A stretch of DNA of 64,000 bases from Flavobacterium psychrophilum (lineage in GTDB: Bacteria > Bacteroidota > Bacteroidia > Flavobacteriales > Flavobacteriaceae). How positions within the stretch are numbered: the stretch's first letter is position 1; every line of letters starts with the position of its first letter. Below, piece after piece: positions 7,937-17,801 of this stretch. Under the pieces are notes generated by a model. It was not told where the DNA came from. It ran no database searches and saw only the letters and a list, made by a program, of their open reading frames with translations. Location of the stretch: the NCBI GenBank assembly GCA_001708385.1, contig CP012388.1:1984001-2048000 (forward strand), read 5' to 3'. Position numbers and translations under genes: made by a program.

Positions 7937-9313
7937 ATGAGAATCATCACTGATTTCAAAAGCTTCTCTGCAAAAGGCCTTGCCTTGCTAATGGTGCTTT
8001 TAGCTGTTTCTTCGCTGCAGGCGCAAACCCTGCCCGCAAAAGAAATTACCCTAAAAGATGCCGTTAACTATGCGCTGGAAAATAAAGTAGAAGCCAGAAA
8101 AGCAAAATTGGAGGTAGAAAACAGCCAGTACCAGATAGAAGAGGTACGCGCAAGGGCTTTACCTACTATTAGTGCAAACGGTAATTTAACCTACAACCCG
8201 ATACTACAGCAAAATGCATTACCGGGCGACTTTTTTGGTGCACCGGGAACTACAATACTTGCACCGTTAGGGCAAAAATGGACATCTACTGCGGGTGTAA
8301 ACCTTACGCAGAACCTTTTTGACCAATCGGTTTTTACCGGACTAAAAGCGGCGAAAACTACCCGTGAGTTTTACCGTATTAACGCCCAGCTTACCGACGA
8401 GCAGGTTATAGAGCGTGTTGCCAACAACTACTATCAGGTATATGTTCAGCGACAAAAGCTTGTAGTTATAGACAGTAACTATGTTAACACTACAAAAATA
8501 AGGAACATCATTAAAGGACAATTTGATAACGGCCTTGCCAAAAAGATAGACCTTGACAGGATGAATGTTAACCTAAACAACATCAGCACACAGCGCCAGC
8601 AACTTATTAATGCTGTTCAGCAGCAGGAAAATGCCCTGAAGTTTTACATGGGTATGCCAATTGAAACTCCTATAATGCTTCCGGAAACAGAATTTCAGGT
8701 TACCCCGGTTGCTTTAAACGAAGCGTCTAACAGCACTTTAAGAACAGAATACCAACTCCTTAAAAAACAGGAAGAGTTATACTTTTTTAATAAAAAAGCT
8801 GCCATAGCCGAATACTACCCTAAACTTAGCCTTAGCGCAGGATATAACTATCTTGGTCAGGGGCCTGAAATGCCGTGGTTTAAGAAACCGGCTGACGGTG
8901 TATACTGGACCGATTATTCTGCCATAGCGTTGAACCTTAGCGTACCTATTTTTAACGGGTTTGGTACACGTGCCAAAGTAAGACAGGCTGATGTAACGCT
9001 TAGAAAAACACAGGAAGACCTGATAGACACTAAACTGTCGTTAGACCTTGCTTTTGAAAATGCTAAGACTCAGATAAACAATAGCATCATTACCATTAAC
9101 AACCAGAAAGAAAATGCAAAACTGGCACAGGAAGTACTGGACGATACCCAGAACAACTACCAAAACGGCCTTGCAACACTTACCGACCTGCTTGATGCTG
9201 AAAACTCATATATAGAAGCTCAGAATAATTATACCTCTGCCCTGCTTGACTTTAAGCTTGCAGAAATTCAATTGATAAAAGCAAAAGGAGAACTTAAAAA
9301 CCTAACAAACTAA
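7937..9313 (+). CDS. TolC-like outer membrane efflux protein
   Basis: A 458-aa outer membrane channel of a tripartite efflux system. It has a signal peptide (GLALLMVLLAVSSLQA, cleaved before QTLP) and then two halves of the outer-membrane-efflux repeat, each with long Ala/Gln/Asn-rich helices (for example NQKENAKLAQEVLDDTQ, then YQNGLATLTDLLDAENSY). The Gly-Leu-Ala / Asp-Leu-Leu-Asp-Ala-Glu signature near the C-terminus is typical of TolC relatives. The membrane fusion protein gene begins 5 bp after the stop, giving one transcript. Confidence 0.95.
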   Translation: MRIITDFKSFSAKGLALLMVLLAVSSLQAQTLPAKEITLKDAVNYALENKVEARKAKLEVENSQYQIEEVRARALPTISANGNLTYNPILQQNALPGDFFGAPGTTILAPLGQKWTSTAGVNLTQNLFDQSVFTGLKAAKTTREFYRINAQLTDEQVIERVANNYYQVYVQRQKLVVIDSNYVNTTKIRNIIKGQFDNGLAKKIDLDRMNVNLNNISTQRQQLINAVQQQENALKFYMGMPIETPIMLPETEFQVTPVALNEASNSTLRTEYQLLKKQEELYFFNKKAAIAEYYPKLSLSAGYNYLGQGPEMPWFKKPADGVYWTDYSAIALNLSVPIFNGFGTRAKVRQADVTLRKTQEDLIDTKLSLDLAFENAKTQINNSIITINNQKENAKLAQEVLDDTQNNYQNGLATLTDLLDAENSYIEAQNNYTSALLDFKLAEIQLIKAKGELKNLTN

Positions 9314-9318
9314 TTACG

Positions 9319-10380
9319 ATGAAAAAAGTATTATATATAGTAGCCGGTATTGCCGTTTTAGGCCTTATCGCTTTTGTACTGACGAACAATAAAAAGAAGA
9401 ACGAAAACGAAACCGAACAGATATCTAAAACAAACAGCTCTGTAGCTGTTCGTATAGATACTGTAAAAACAGAAGTCCCTAACCTTGATTACGTTGCTAA
9501 CGGAACTTTTGCCCCTTCTCAGGAACTTGAATTTCCCGCTGAAAATTCGGGCAGGGTTGTAAAAGTATTAGTAGATGAAGGCAGCCCTGTTCGCATTGGC
9601 CAGACCCTTGCAATTATTAAAGGCGATCAGCTTTCTATCGAGGTATCAAACACTCAGGCAGCATACCAGAATGCAGTTACTAACAGCCAGCGTTACGAAA
9701 ACGCTTTTAAAACAGGTGGTGTAACAAAACAGCAGTTAGACCAGGCCAAACTTGACCTTGTAAATGCTAAAGCAAGATTAGACCAGGCGAAAATTAACTA
9801 CGGTGATGCTACGATCAAATCGAGCATTAACGGTATTGTAAACAAACGTAATATAGAGCCAGGATCTGTAGTGGCTCCGGGAACTGTATTGTTTGAACTT
9901 GTAAATGTATCTACCCTTAAGCTTAAAGTTAATGTAGATGAGCAGCATGTTGCAGGCCTTAAAAAAGGCAACACTATTAAAGTAAAAGCAAGTGTTTACC
10001 CTGATAAAGAATTTACAGGTAAAATATCTTTCATCGCTCCTAAAGCAGACGGCTCGTTAAACTTCCCTGTAGAGATAGAAGTTGCTAACAATCCTGACAA
10101 TGAAATTAAAGCCGGTATGTACGGTACTGCAAACTTTACTGCTGGTACGACACAAGCAACACCTATTAAAACAATACCTCGTATTGCATTTGTTGGCGGT
10201 GTAGCCGGAAACCAGGTATTTGTGGTTAAAGACAGCGTTGTAAGCTTAAAGAAAATTGTTTCAGGCAGAATTTTAGGCGACCAGGTAGAAGTGCTTGACG
10301 GCCTTAACGAAGGTGAGATTGTTGTAACCAGCGGACAGATCAATCTAACCAACGGTTCTAAAGTAACTCCTATTAAATAA
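9319..10380 (+). CDS. RND efflux membrane fusion (periplasmic adaptor) protein
   Basis: A 353-aa HlyD/AcrA-family adaptor that bridges the inner-membrane pump and the outer-membrane channel. It has an N-terminal membrane anchor (VLYIVAGIAVLGLIAFVL) followed by a Lys/Asn-rich linker. The first lipoyl half contains VVKVLVDEGSPVRIGQ, then a short coiled-coil hairpin of Ala/Gln-rich helices (roughly residues 110-165), the second lipoyl half with NGIVNKRNIEPGSVVAPG, and beta-barrel and membrane-proximal domains. No lipobox Cys is seen, so it is tethered by the helix rather than by lipid. Confidence 0.95.
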   Translation: MKKVLYIVAGIAVLGLIAFVLTNNKKKNENETEQISKTNSSVAVRIDTVKTEVPNLDYVANGTFAPSQELEFPAENSGRVVKVLVDEGSPVRIGQTLAIIKGDQLSIEVSNTQAAYQNAVTNSQRYENAFKTGGVTKQQLDQAKLDLVNAKARLDQAKINYGDATIKSSINGIVNKRNIEPGSVVAPGTVLFELVNVSTLKLKVNVDEQHVAGLKKGNTIKVKASVYPDKEFTGKISFIAPKADGSLNFPVEIEVANNPDNEIKAGMYGTANFTAGTTQATPIKTIPRIAFVGGVAGNQVFVVKDSVVSLKKIVSGRILGDQVEVLDGLNEGEIVVTSGQINLTNGSKVTPIK

Positions 10381-10426
10381 GTTGGTTTACTGTTTTACAG
10401 TAGCTTAAACTTTAAAAACATAATTA

Positions 10427-13400
10427 ATGAAAATAGCAGAAATATCCATAAAACGGCCAACGCTTATTATAGTGTTGTTCATTATACTTACGCTGGGTGG
10501 GCTTTTTAGCTACAGCAACCTGAGCTATGAGCTTATCCCTAAGTTCGAGATCAACGTAGTTACAATATCTACGGTATATCCCGGTGCATCGCCCGGCGAG
10601 GTAGAAAACACTGTAACCAAGAAAATAGAAGACGCGGTATCATCGCTGGAGCTGGTTAAAAAGGTAGAATCTAAATCGTACGAAAGCCTTTCGGTTGTAA
10701 TGGTTACGCTTCAGCCGGAAGCCGATGCCGATTACTCCCTTAATGATGCACAGCGTAAAATTAATGCCATTGAAAAAGATTTACCGGAAGACGTAGATCC
10801 GCCTTCATTGAGTAAATTCTCATTAAGCGACTTACCTATTATTACCATTGGCGCTACGGCAAAAATGGACGAAGTTGCTTTTTATGACCTTCTTGACAAA
10901 AAGATTGAGCCTATTCTTGCACGTGTAAACGGTGTGGCACAGGTAAACCTTGTTGGTGGTGAAGAAAGAGAAATTCAGGTAAGCCTTGATCAGGAAAAAC
11001 TAAAAGGTTACGGCCTTTCAATTCCGGAAGTTCAGTCGGCTATATTAAGCTCTAACCTTGACTTCCCTACAGGTAATATCCAGACAAGGGAAAGTTCGAT
11101 GCTAGTACGTTTATCGGGTAAATACCGTAACGTAGAAGAAATGCGTAACCTTGTTATATCGTCTAAAAATGGGATACAGATACGCCTAGGCGAAATTGCC
11201 GATGTTCAGGATTCACAAAAAGAAGTTGAGAAAGTATCGCGTGTAGACCGTAAGAACGCTATAGTTGTACAGATCATTAAACAGACTGATGCGAACGCGG
11301 TATCAGTAAGTGAAGATGTTAAAACTGCTATAGCTAAAATTGAACAGGACTATAAAGGCAACGGACTTAAACTACAGATTGCCGATGACAGCAGTGACTT
11401 TACATTAGAGGCTGCCGACGGTGTAATACACGATTTATTTATCGCGGTGTTCCTTGTGGCATTTGTAATGTTGTTCTTCCTTCACAGTTTACGTAATGCA
11501 CTTATTGTGATGGTGTCTATACCGGCATCGCTAATAGCAACCTTTATTGGTATATACCTAATGGGGTACACGCTAAACTTAATGAGCTTACTTGGACTGT
11601 CGCTTGTGGTTGGTATTCTTGTGGATGACGCCATCGTTGTACTTGAAAATATTTACCGCCACATGGAGATGGGTAAAAACAGGGTGCGTGCTGCCTTTGA
11701 TGGTACTGCCGAGATTGGATTTACCGTTACCGCTATTACCATTGTAATTATAGTGGTGTTCCTGCCAATTGCAATGAGTACAGGGCTTGTATCTAACATT
11801 ATATCACAGTTCTGTGTTACCGTAGTAATTGCAACTGCCCTATCGTTATTATCATCATTTACATTAATTCCGTGGTTATCTTCACGTTTTGGTAAACTGG
11901 AGCACCTTACAGGTAAAAATTTCTTCGAAAAAATTATCCTTGCGTTTGAAAGAGGCCTTGATAAATTTACACATTGGGTTACAGGCATTCTTAAATGGTG
12001 TCTTGGACATAAAAGATGGACACTGCTAATTGTAGTACTATTATTTGTATCATCATTAGGATTATTGTTCGCAGGATATATTGGTGGTGAGTTTTTCCCT
12101 AAAATGGACAGGGGCCAGTTCCTTGTACAAATGGAGCTACCTAAAGATGCATCGGTAGAACAATCGAATCTTTTAACGCAAAAAGCAGAAGATTATCTTA
12201 GCGGGCAAAAAGAAGTTGAAGGACTTATTACTACCGTTGGACAAACCAGCGAGGGTATGGGTGCTACGCAGTCTACCGCCTATAAAGCAGAAATAAAAGT
12301 AACATTGGTAGACCGTAAAGAACGTGCTGACAACACTTTTATATTTGCCGCAGAGGTAAAACGAGCACTCGAAAAGAAACTTGTTGGCGCCAAAATTAAA
12401 ACCGTACCGGTAAGTATTATGGGTGGAGCCGATGATGCGCCAATTGCCCTTACCATTACCGGCCCTGATTTAGAGAGCGCGATGAAGTTTGCTAATGAAG
12501 CTGCCGCTAAACTGGCTACAATTAATGGTGCAACGGCTATCAAGCTGACATCTGAAGGTGGTAGCCCCGAGGTTAATGTTCAGGTAGACCGTGATAAAAT
12601 GTCGTCTCTTGGTTTATCATTACAAACAGTTGGTATGACCATGCAGACTGCCTTTAACGGTAATACCGATGGTAAATTCCGTGCAGGTGAATATGAATAT
12701 GACATCAACATTCGTTTTAATGAATACAACCGTTCAAGCGTTAGTGATGTAAGAGACCTTGTGTTTATTAACGACCAGGGACAACAGATAAAACTGTCTC
12801 AGTTTGCAACCGTAACCGAAAGTTCTGGGCCTAGCTTCCTGGAGCGTAGAGATAAGAGTGCATCTGTAACTATACAGGCTCAGGCAGCGGGTGTATCTAG
12901 TGGTACGGTGGCTGACAACTGGGAACTGGAATTCAGCAAAATGCCGCGACCAACAGGTGTAAACTATGTTTGGGGTGGTGATAAGGAAAACCAGGCCGAA
13001 GGTTTTGGTACATTATTTATTGCACTATTTGCCGGTATTATATTGGTATACCTTGTAATGGTAGGTCTTTATAACAGTTTTGTGTATCCGTTTGTGGTAC
13101 TGTTCTCTATACCGCTGTCGTTTATTGGTGCGCTCCTTGCACTTGCGCTTACCAACAACACGCTTAACATATTTACCATATTAGGGGTTATTATGCTTAT
13201 CGGGCTTGTGTGTAAGAATGCGATATTACTTGTAGACTTTACCAATCATCGTAAAGAACAGGGTGAAACTACATTTAATGCCTTGGTACAGGCCAACCAC
13301 GCGCGTCTTCGTCCGATTCTTATGACAACTATCGCGATGGTATTTGGTATGCTTCCTATTGCATTGGCAACAGGTGCTGCTGCCGCAATGAACAACGGAC

Positions 13401-13594
13401 TTGCATGGGTAATTATCGGTGGACTTACAAGTTCATTATTCCTTACCCTGATTATTGTACCGGTGGTTTATATGATATTCGATATTTTCATAGCTAAGTT
13501 CTCTAAAGGCAAACCAACAGACTACGAAAAAGAAATGGTTGCTGATTATGAGCACCGTGAAATTAGTGAAGATGGCTTTACAGCTAAGCACTAA
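10427..13594 (+). CDS. RND family efflux transporter (AcrB/MdtB-type inner membrane pump)
   Basis: A 1055-aa proton-driven HAE1-type RND pump, the normal length. It starts with the cytoplasmic-edge motif ISIKRPTLIIVLFIIL (TM1), has two large periplasmic loops and two sets of TM helices. TM4 carries the proton-relay Asp-Asp in VVGILVDDAIVVLENIY. The second half repeats the motif pattern (VMLIGLVCKNAILLVDF). It is the last gene of the tetR2-tolC-mfp-rnd operon and is closed by the terminator at 13620. Substrates are unknown; multidrug or toxic-compound export is the family inference. Confidence 0.96.
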   Translation: MKIAEISIKRPTLIIVLFIILTLGGLFSYSNLSYELIPKFEINVVTISTVYPGASPGEVENTVTKKIEDAVSSLELVKKVESKSYESLSVVMVTLQPEADADYSLNDAQRKINAIEKDLPEDVDPPSLSKFSLSDLPIITIGATAKMDEVAFYDLLDKKIEPILARVNGVAQVNLVGGEEREIQVSLDQEKLKGYGLSIPEVQSAILSSNLDFPTGNIQTRESSMLVRLSGKYRNVEEMRNLVISSKNGIQIRLGEIADVQDSQKEVEKVSRVDRKNAIVVQIIKQTDANAVSVSEDVKTAIAKIEQDYKGNGLKLQIADDSSDFTLEAADGVIHDLFIAVFLVAFVMLFFLHSLRNALIVMVSIPASLIATFIGIYLMGYTLNLMSLLGLSLVVGILVDDAIVVLENIYRHMEMGKNRVRAAFDGTAEIGFTVTAITIVIIVVFLPIAMSTGLVSNIISQFCVTVVIATALSLLSSFTLIPWLSSRFGKLEHLTGKNFFEKIILAFERGLDKFTHWVTGILKWCLGHKRWTLLIVVLLFVSSLGLLFAGYIGGEFFPKMDRGQFLVQMELPKDASVEQSNLLTQKAEDYLSGQKEVEGLITTVGQTSEGMGATQSTAYKAEIKVTLVDRKERADNTFIFAAEVKRALEKKLVGAKIKTVPVSIMGGADDAPIALTITGPDLESAMKFANEAAAKLATINGATAIKLTSEGGSPEVNVQVDRDKMSSLGLSLQTVGMTMQTAFNGNTDGKFRAGEYEYDINIRFNEYNRSSVSDVRDLVFINDQGQQIKLSQFATVTESSGPSFLERRDKSASVTIQAQAAGVSSGTVADNWELEFSKMPRPTGVNYVWGGDKENQAEGFGTLFIALFAGIILVYLVMVGLYNSFVYPFVVLFSIPLSFIGALLALALTNNTLNIFTILGVIMLIGLVCKNAILLVDFTNHRKEQGETTFNALVQANHARLRPILMTTIAMVFGMLPIALATGAAAAMNNGLAWVIIGGLTSSLFLTLIIVPVVYMIFDIFIAKFSKGKPTDYEKEMVADYEHREISEDGFTAKH

Positions 13595-13619
13595 AAAACT
13601 AATATAATTTGTACTTAAA

Positions 13620-13650
13620 AATCCCGCTTTATTCAAGCGGGATTTTTTTT
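13620..13650 (+). terminator. Intrinsic terminator after the RND efflux operon
   Basis: A perfect 10-bp stem AATCCCGCTT / AAGCGGGATT with a 5-base loop, running into eight or more T residues, 25 bases after the pump stop codon. Confidence 0.9.
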
Positions 13651-13827
13651 ATCCCAAAATTTTTTAAAATTGTTAAAATGTTTTATTTACAACAAAACCT
13701 GTAAGTATTTACAATTACACGTTGCTATATGACGGATATTTTAAGTTTTCCGAAAAAAATAACCAAATATTATAACAAAACATCAGTATCAAACGACGTT
13801 ATTCTTATTTAGAACAAGTAAAAATAA

Positions 13828-13859
13828 TTTGGATTATAATATATGCATACCTACTTTTG
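13828..13859 (+). promoter_or_regulatory. Promoter for the TonB-dependent receptor
   Basis: TTTG at 13828-13831, a 20-base gap, then TACTTTTG at 13852-13859, matching both Bacteroidetes consensus elements. The chosen start codon is 23 bases downstream. The rest of the 13651-13827 spacer is AT-rich with no gene; I did not find a convincing Fur box. Confidence 0.6.
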
Positions 13860-13882
13860 CCGCACATTTAACTCCAAACAAA

Positions 13883-16414
13883 ATGAACACGATTAATTTA
13901 AAAAAAATCTCCCTTTTACTTATGTTGCTATGCAACATAACGTTATGGGCACAAGAGAAGGGCCATATTAATGGTTCGGTTTCTTTAAACGGGACTACTC
14001 CCGCAGAAAATATTTCTGTAATACTAACAGGAACTTCTTACTCTGCTGTTACTAATGAGTACGGCCACTATGAAATTAGAAACATAGAGCCAGGCACCTA
14101 CACACTACGCATTTCTGCTGTTGGCGCAAGATCTCAGGAACAAAGCGTATCACTTAAAGCTGGTGAAACACTTACTAAAAACTTCAACCTTGCTGAAAAA
14201 CAGGAAGAGCTTAAAGAAGTAGTTATTGATGGTAACGGAAATAAATTTACCAGAACAAAAAGCGACGTTGTTTCTAAAATGCCTTTAAAAGACATTGAGA
14301 ACCCACAGGTATACAACACGATCACTGCTGAAATTTTAAAAGAACAGGTAATTACAAATTTTGACGATGCTCTTAAAAATGCACCCGGCATAGATAAACT
14401 TTGGGAATCTACAGGCCGTGGCGGAGATGGAGCTGCTTATTACTCTTTAAGAGGTTTTGCAGTTCAGCCAACTATGACAAATGGCGTACCGGGACTTACA
14501 AACGGAAGTCCTGACCCGGCAAACATTGAAAGAATTGAAGTTATTAAAGGGCCATCAGGAACTTTATTCGGAAGCAGCCTTATTTCTTACGGTGGTTTAA
14601 TTAACGTATCTACTAAAAGACCGTACGACTATTTTGGCGGAAACATCTCTTATACATCGGGAACGTATGGCCTTAATAGGACGACACTAGACATTAACAC
14701 ACCATTAAGCAAAGAGAAAAAGGTAAACCTAAGGCTTAATGCTGCATACCATACTGAAGACAGTTTTCAGGATACAGGATTTAAAAAATCATTATTTGTA
14801 GCTCCTTCGCTTTCTTACGAAGCAAGTGACAGGCTTTCATTCCTAGTTAACACCGAATATTACAACGGAAGAAGCACTAACCAGACAATGCTTTTCCTTG
14901 ACAGGGGTAATCCATTAAGGGTTAACAACATGAAAGAACTGGGCTACGACAATAAACGCTCTTACACTAGCAACGACCTATATGTTGATACACCTTCTTT
15001 CAACATGCAAGCTTTTATGAACTACAAGCTTTCTGATAAATGGACTTCTCAAACCATTCTATCAAGAAACTCTGCAAAATCTAACGGATACTATTCTTAT
15101 CTTTATGAAGCGACAAGCACTATTGAGGGTGCATTAGCTACAGCCCTACCTGGTGGCTTACCCGAAGGTATTATTCTTGCGCGCTACACAAGCAAACAGG
15201 ATTCTGAAACATCAGGTACAGATATTCAGCAAAACTTTATCGGAGAGTTCAACATTGGTTCTGTTAAAAATAAATTTGTTGGTGGACTTGACTACTTTAC
15301 CAGATATATAAAAAATAACAGCACAGAATACGGAAATCATGGCTTTGTAAATATTGGTGTGAATGCTGATATATTCGCAACCATAGCTCCCATGCTTAAC
15401 GCCGCCTACAATATACCTTTAAGTAATAGCAATCCTGATGATACAGGAGTACTTACTCAGGCAGGAGCAGATGCAGGTATAAATAACCGTGGACCTTACT
15501 ATAGCAAAGCTACTCAGGAAATATTTAGTGCTTACGTATCAGACGTTGCCTACCTGTTACCAAACTTATCTGTAATGGCAAGTTTGAGAATAGACCATTT
15601 TACTAATGACAACGGAAAACAGACCGGGCTTTCTCCAAAATTCGGTATGGTATACCAACCAATTCCTGAGAAACTGGCTTTATTTGCCAACTACATGAAT
15701 GGTTTTGTTAATACAGATCCTGCTACAAACATTAACCGCAACGTACAAACTGTTCTTTCTTTTGACCCTACACAGGCTAACCAGTTAGAGTTTGGTATTA
15801 AGGCAGATTTATTTGACAACCGTCTATCTGGTAGTGTAAGTTATTATCAGACTAAAGTTAAAGACATGGTTTATACATTGTATTCAACAGAACAAGTCGA
15901 TCTGGATGGAAACGGTGAAATAGGCCTTGGAGAAACATTCTACAACCAGGACAACTTTAATAATGGCGCACAAACCAACAGAGGTATAGAGTTTAGCCTT
16001 ACTGCTAACCCGGTTGAAGGACTTAACATACTTGCAGGTTACAGCTATAATGATAGTAATGCAAGCGCAGGTGATCCTGACTTTGTTAACAGAAGACCGG
16101 AAAGCGCAGGTCCACAAAACCTGGCAAACCTTTGGGCAAGCTATAAGTTTATCGGTGGTAAACTGAACGGTTTCGGAGTAGGATTTGGTGGAAATTACGG
16201 TTCTGAAAGCAGAATCTTTAACAGAAACCTTGGTGGTACATTTGCCCTTCCGGAATATACTGTACTTAATGCATCTGTATTCTACAACGTAAATTCTTAC
16301 GCAATCACTCTTAAAGTAGATAACCTTACCAACGAAGAGTATTATAAAGGATGGTCTACAATTAACCCGCAAAGGCCAAGAATATTCGCTGCAAACTTAA
16401 CATACAATTTCTAA
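13883..16414 (+). CDS. TonB-dependent siderophore receptor
   Basis: An 843-aa outer-membrane receptor for energised uptake of ferric siderophores. In order: a signal peptide (ISLLLMLLCNITLWA, then QEK), a carboxypeptidase-regulatory-like beta domain common in Bacteroidetes receptors (about residues 25-105, with ENISVILTGTSYSAVTNEYG), a plug domain (ALKNAPGIDKLWE, SLRGFAVQP, IERIEVIKGPSGTLFGSS), and a 22-strand barrel ending in NLTYNF with the C-terminal Phe. The frame extends 18 codons upstream, but that covers the promoter and precedes the signal, so ATG 13883 is used. A PepSY membrane protein follows, which supports an iron role. Confidence 0.93.
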   Translation: MNTINLKKISLLLMLLCNITLWAQEKGHINGSVSLNGTTPAENISVILTGTSYSAVTNEYGHYEIRNIEPGTYTLRISAVGARSQEQSVSLKAGETLTKNFNLAEKQEELKEVVIDGNGNKFTRTKSDVVSKMPLKDIENPQVYNTITAEILKEQVITNFDDALKNAPGIDKLWESTGRGGDGAAYYSLRGFAVQPTMTNGVPGLTNGSPDPANIERIEVIKGPSGTLFGSSLISYGGLINVSTKRPYDYFGGNISYTSGTYGLNRTTLDINTPLSKEKKVNLRLNAAYHTEDSFQDTGFKKSLFVAPSLSYEASDRLSFLVNTEYYNGRSTNQTMLFLDRGNPLRVNNMKELGYDNKRSYTSNDLYVDTPSFNMQAFMNYKLSDKWTSQTILSRNSAKSNGYYSYLYEATSTIEGALATALPGGLPEGIILARYTSKQDSETSGTDIQQNFIGEFNIGSVKNKFVGGLDYFTRYIKNNSTEYGNHGFVNIGVNADIFATIAPMLNAAYNIPLSNSNPDDTGVLTQAGADAGINNRGPYYSKATQEIFSAYVSDVAYLLPNLSVMASLRIDHFTNDNGKQTGLSPKFGMVYQPIPEKLALFANYMNGFVNTDPATNINRNVQTVLSFDPTQANQLEFGIKADLFDNRLSGSVSYYQTKVKDMVYTLYSTEQVDLDGNGEIGLGETFYNQDNFNNGAQTNRGIEFSLTANPVEGLNILAGYSYNDSNASAGDPDFVNRRPESAGPQNLANLWASYKFIGGKLNGFGVGFGGNYGSESRIFNRNLGGTFALPEYTVLNASVFYNVNSYAITLKVDNLTNEEYYKGWSTINPQRPRIFAANLTYNF

Positions 16415-16425
16415 AAAATATAAAG

Positions 16426-16453
16426 GCATCTTTCTCTTTACCGGGAAAGATGC
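16426..16453 (+). terminator. Hairpin after the TonB receptor, probable terminator
   Basis: A 9-bp perfect stem GCATCTTTC / GAAAGATGC with a 10-base loop, 11 bases after the receptor stop, followed by TCTATTTTTG. The T run is interrupted, so termination may be partial, letting some transcripts continue into the PepSY gene. Confidence 0.6.
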
Positions 16454-16455
16454 TC

Positions 16456-16463
16456 TATTTTTG
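16456..16463 (+). promoter_or_regulatory. Possible -7 element for the PepSY gene
   Basis: TATTTTTG matches TAnnTTTG and lies just after the hairpin stem. The -33 region holds only TTTA at 16437-16440, inside the hairpin loop, so the promoter call is weak. Confidence 0.3.
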
Positions 16464-16553
16464 CGCCTGAAAAAAAATAGTTTCAGGTACGTGTATCAGA
16501 AAGAATATCATTTATCCGGAATAATGCATATAACCGGAAAAATCTAAGTGTCG

Positions 16554-17735
16554 ATGACAAAACCTAAGAAAAAAAAGACCTTTAAACAATGGATAGGTGT
16601 CGCTCACCTTTGGCTCGGACTAACATCCGGGCTTATTGTTTTATTCCTTAGCATAACCGGGTGCATATATGTATTTAGCGTGGAGATACAGGACTGGCAA
16701 CGTGAGGAAGCCATATATGTTCCCCAGGTAAAGGAAACAAGGATACCGCTAAGCACTATCTGGAAGGATACTAAAAAAGCACTCGGCGACACCATTGTAA
16801 TGAACGATGTGCACGTTTATAAAGACCAGACAAAGTCATTGGAATTTCATTGCTATAAAGCCAGTGAAAATACCGATGCCTTTTGGTATTCTGATGCCAT
16901 AGACTATTACTATAAAGTATATGTAGATCCTTACACAGGGAAAGTGCTTGCCATTTATGATGAGGAGAGAGATTTCTTTAACATCGTAAAAATGCTGCAC
17001 TGGAGCTTTATGATCAACCACCCTATCGGTCAGCAGATAACGGGATGGGCAACCTTTATTTTTGTTATCATGCTTATTACTGGCATCATTTTATGGTGGC
17101 CAAAAAACAAGGCCGCTAGAAAACAGCGTTTTTGGTTTAAATGGAAAGACAGCACAAAATGGAGGAGAAAAAACTACGATCTGCATAACATCTTTGGTTT
17201 CTATGTAGCATCAGTAGCAATAATAATGGCATTTACTGGAATGGTATGGGCGTTTACATGGTTTCAGTCCCTAGTATATGTAGCAGGATCGTTAAGCATC
17301 ACCCCTCCTGAAGCATTAGCTGAAAAATCGGTAGTAACCAATGGCGACAAAGACATTGCCTTTGATAAAGCAGCCGAATTTACAAAACTGAAATACAAAG
17401 ATGCAGACGCTTTTAGTATCGGTAAACCGGCAGATACCGCTACTACAGGCGTAATTGATGTTTACATACAGCAATATCCCGGCAAGTACTATGTGTACCA
17501 CAGTGCCCAATTTGACCAGTACACGGGCAAGTTCCTTAAAGAAAAACTGCATAAAGACAAGAACTTCGGAGAGAAGCTTATTACGGCTAACTACGATATT
17601 CATGTAGGTGCCATATTGGGTCTTCCGGGTAAAATACTTGTGTTTATTGCCAGCTTTATATGCATGCTGCTGCCAATATCAGGCTTTTTAATATGGTGGG
17701 GCCGTACCAATAAAAAAAAGGCTAAGAAAGCCTAA
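16554..17735 (+). CDS. PepSY-associated transmembrane protein (PiuB-like)
   Basis: A 393-aa inner-membrane protein of the PepSY/PiuB iron-regulated family, often found beside siderophore receptors and thought to help reduce or release iron at the inner membrane. Four membrane segments are visible: LTSGLIVLFLSITGCIYVF, then ITGWATFIFVIMLITGIILWW, then FYVASVAIIMAFTGMVWAF, and ILVFIASFICMLLPISGFLIWW at the C-terminus. Between them are PepSY-type periplasmic regions (VYVDPYTGKVLAI and FDQYTGKFL). His residues near the membrane (VAHLWLG, LHWSF, DLHNIFG, NYDIHVG) could bind haem or metal. A GTG two codons upstream is an alternative start. Confidence 0.88.
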   Translation: MTKPKKKKTFKQWIGVAHLWLGLTSGLIVLFLSITGCIYVFSVEIQDWQREEAIYVPQVKETRIPLSTIWKDTKKALGDTIVMNDVHVYKDQTKSLEFHCYKASENTDAFWYSDAIDYYYKVYVDPYTGKVLAIYDEERDFFNIVKMLHWSFMINHPIGQQITGWATFIFVIMLITGIILWWPKNKAARKQRFWFKWKDSTKWRRKNYDLHNIFGFYVASVAIIMAFTGMVWAFTWFQSLVYVAGSLSITPPEALAEKSVVTNGDKDIAFDKAAEFTKLKYKDADAFSIGKPADTATTGVIDVYIQQYPGKYYVYHSAQFDQYTGKFLKEKLHKDKNFGEKLITANYDIHVGAILGLPGKILVFIASFICMLLPISGFLIWWGRTNKKKAKKA

Positions 17736-17750
17736 AACAATACAAAATAA

Positions 17751-17780
17751 AAAAGGCTGTAAGTTATCTTACAGCCTTTT
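17751..17780. terminator. Bidirectional terminator between PepSY and MORN genes
   Basis: A perfect 13-bp stem AAAAGGCTGTAAG / CTTACAGCCTTTT with a TTAT loop, flanked by A and T runs on both sides. It lies between two convergent genes and can serve both. Confidence 0.88.
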
Positions 17781-17801
17781 CCAAAATAAATAATAGTTAT
17801 A

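Noticed and set aside
11653..11988. Minus-strand ORF opposite the RND pump
   Set aside because: A shadow frame within a well-supported transporter gene; no signal, domain or promoter.
13651..13882. Fur box before the siderophore receptor
   Set aside because: AT-rich palindromic fragments exist but none is convincing by eye; a motif scan would be needed.
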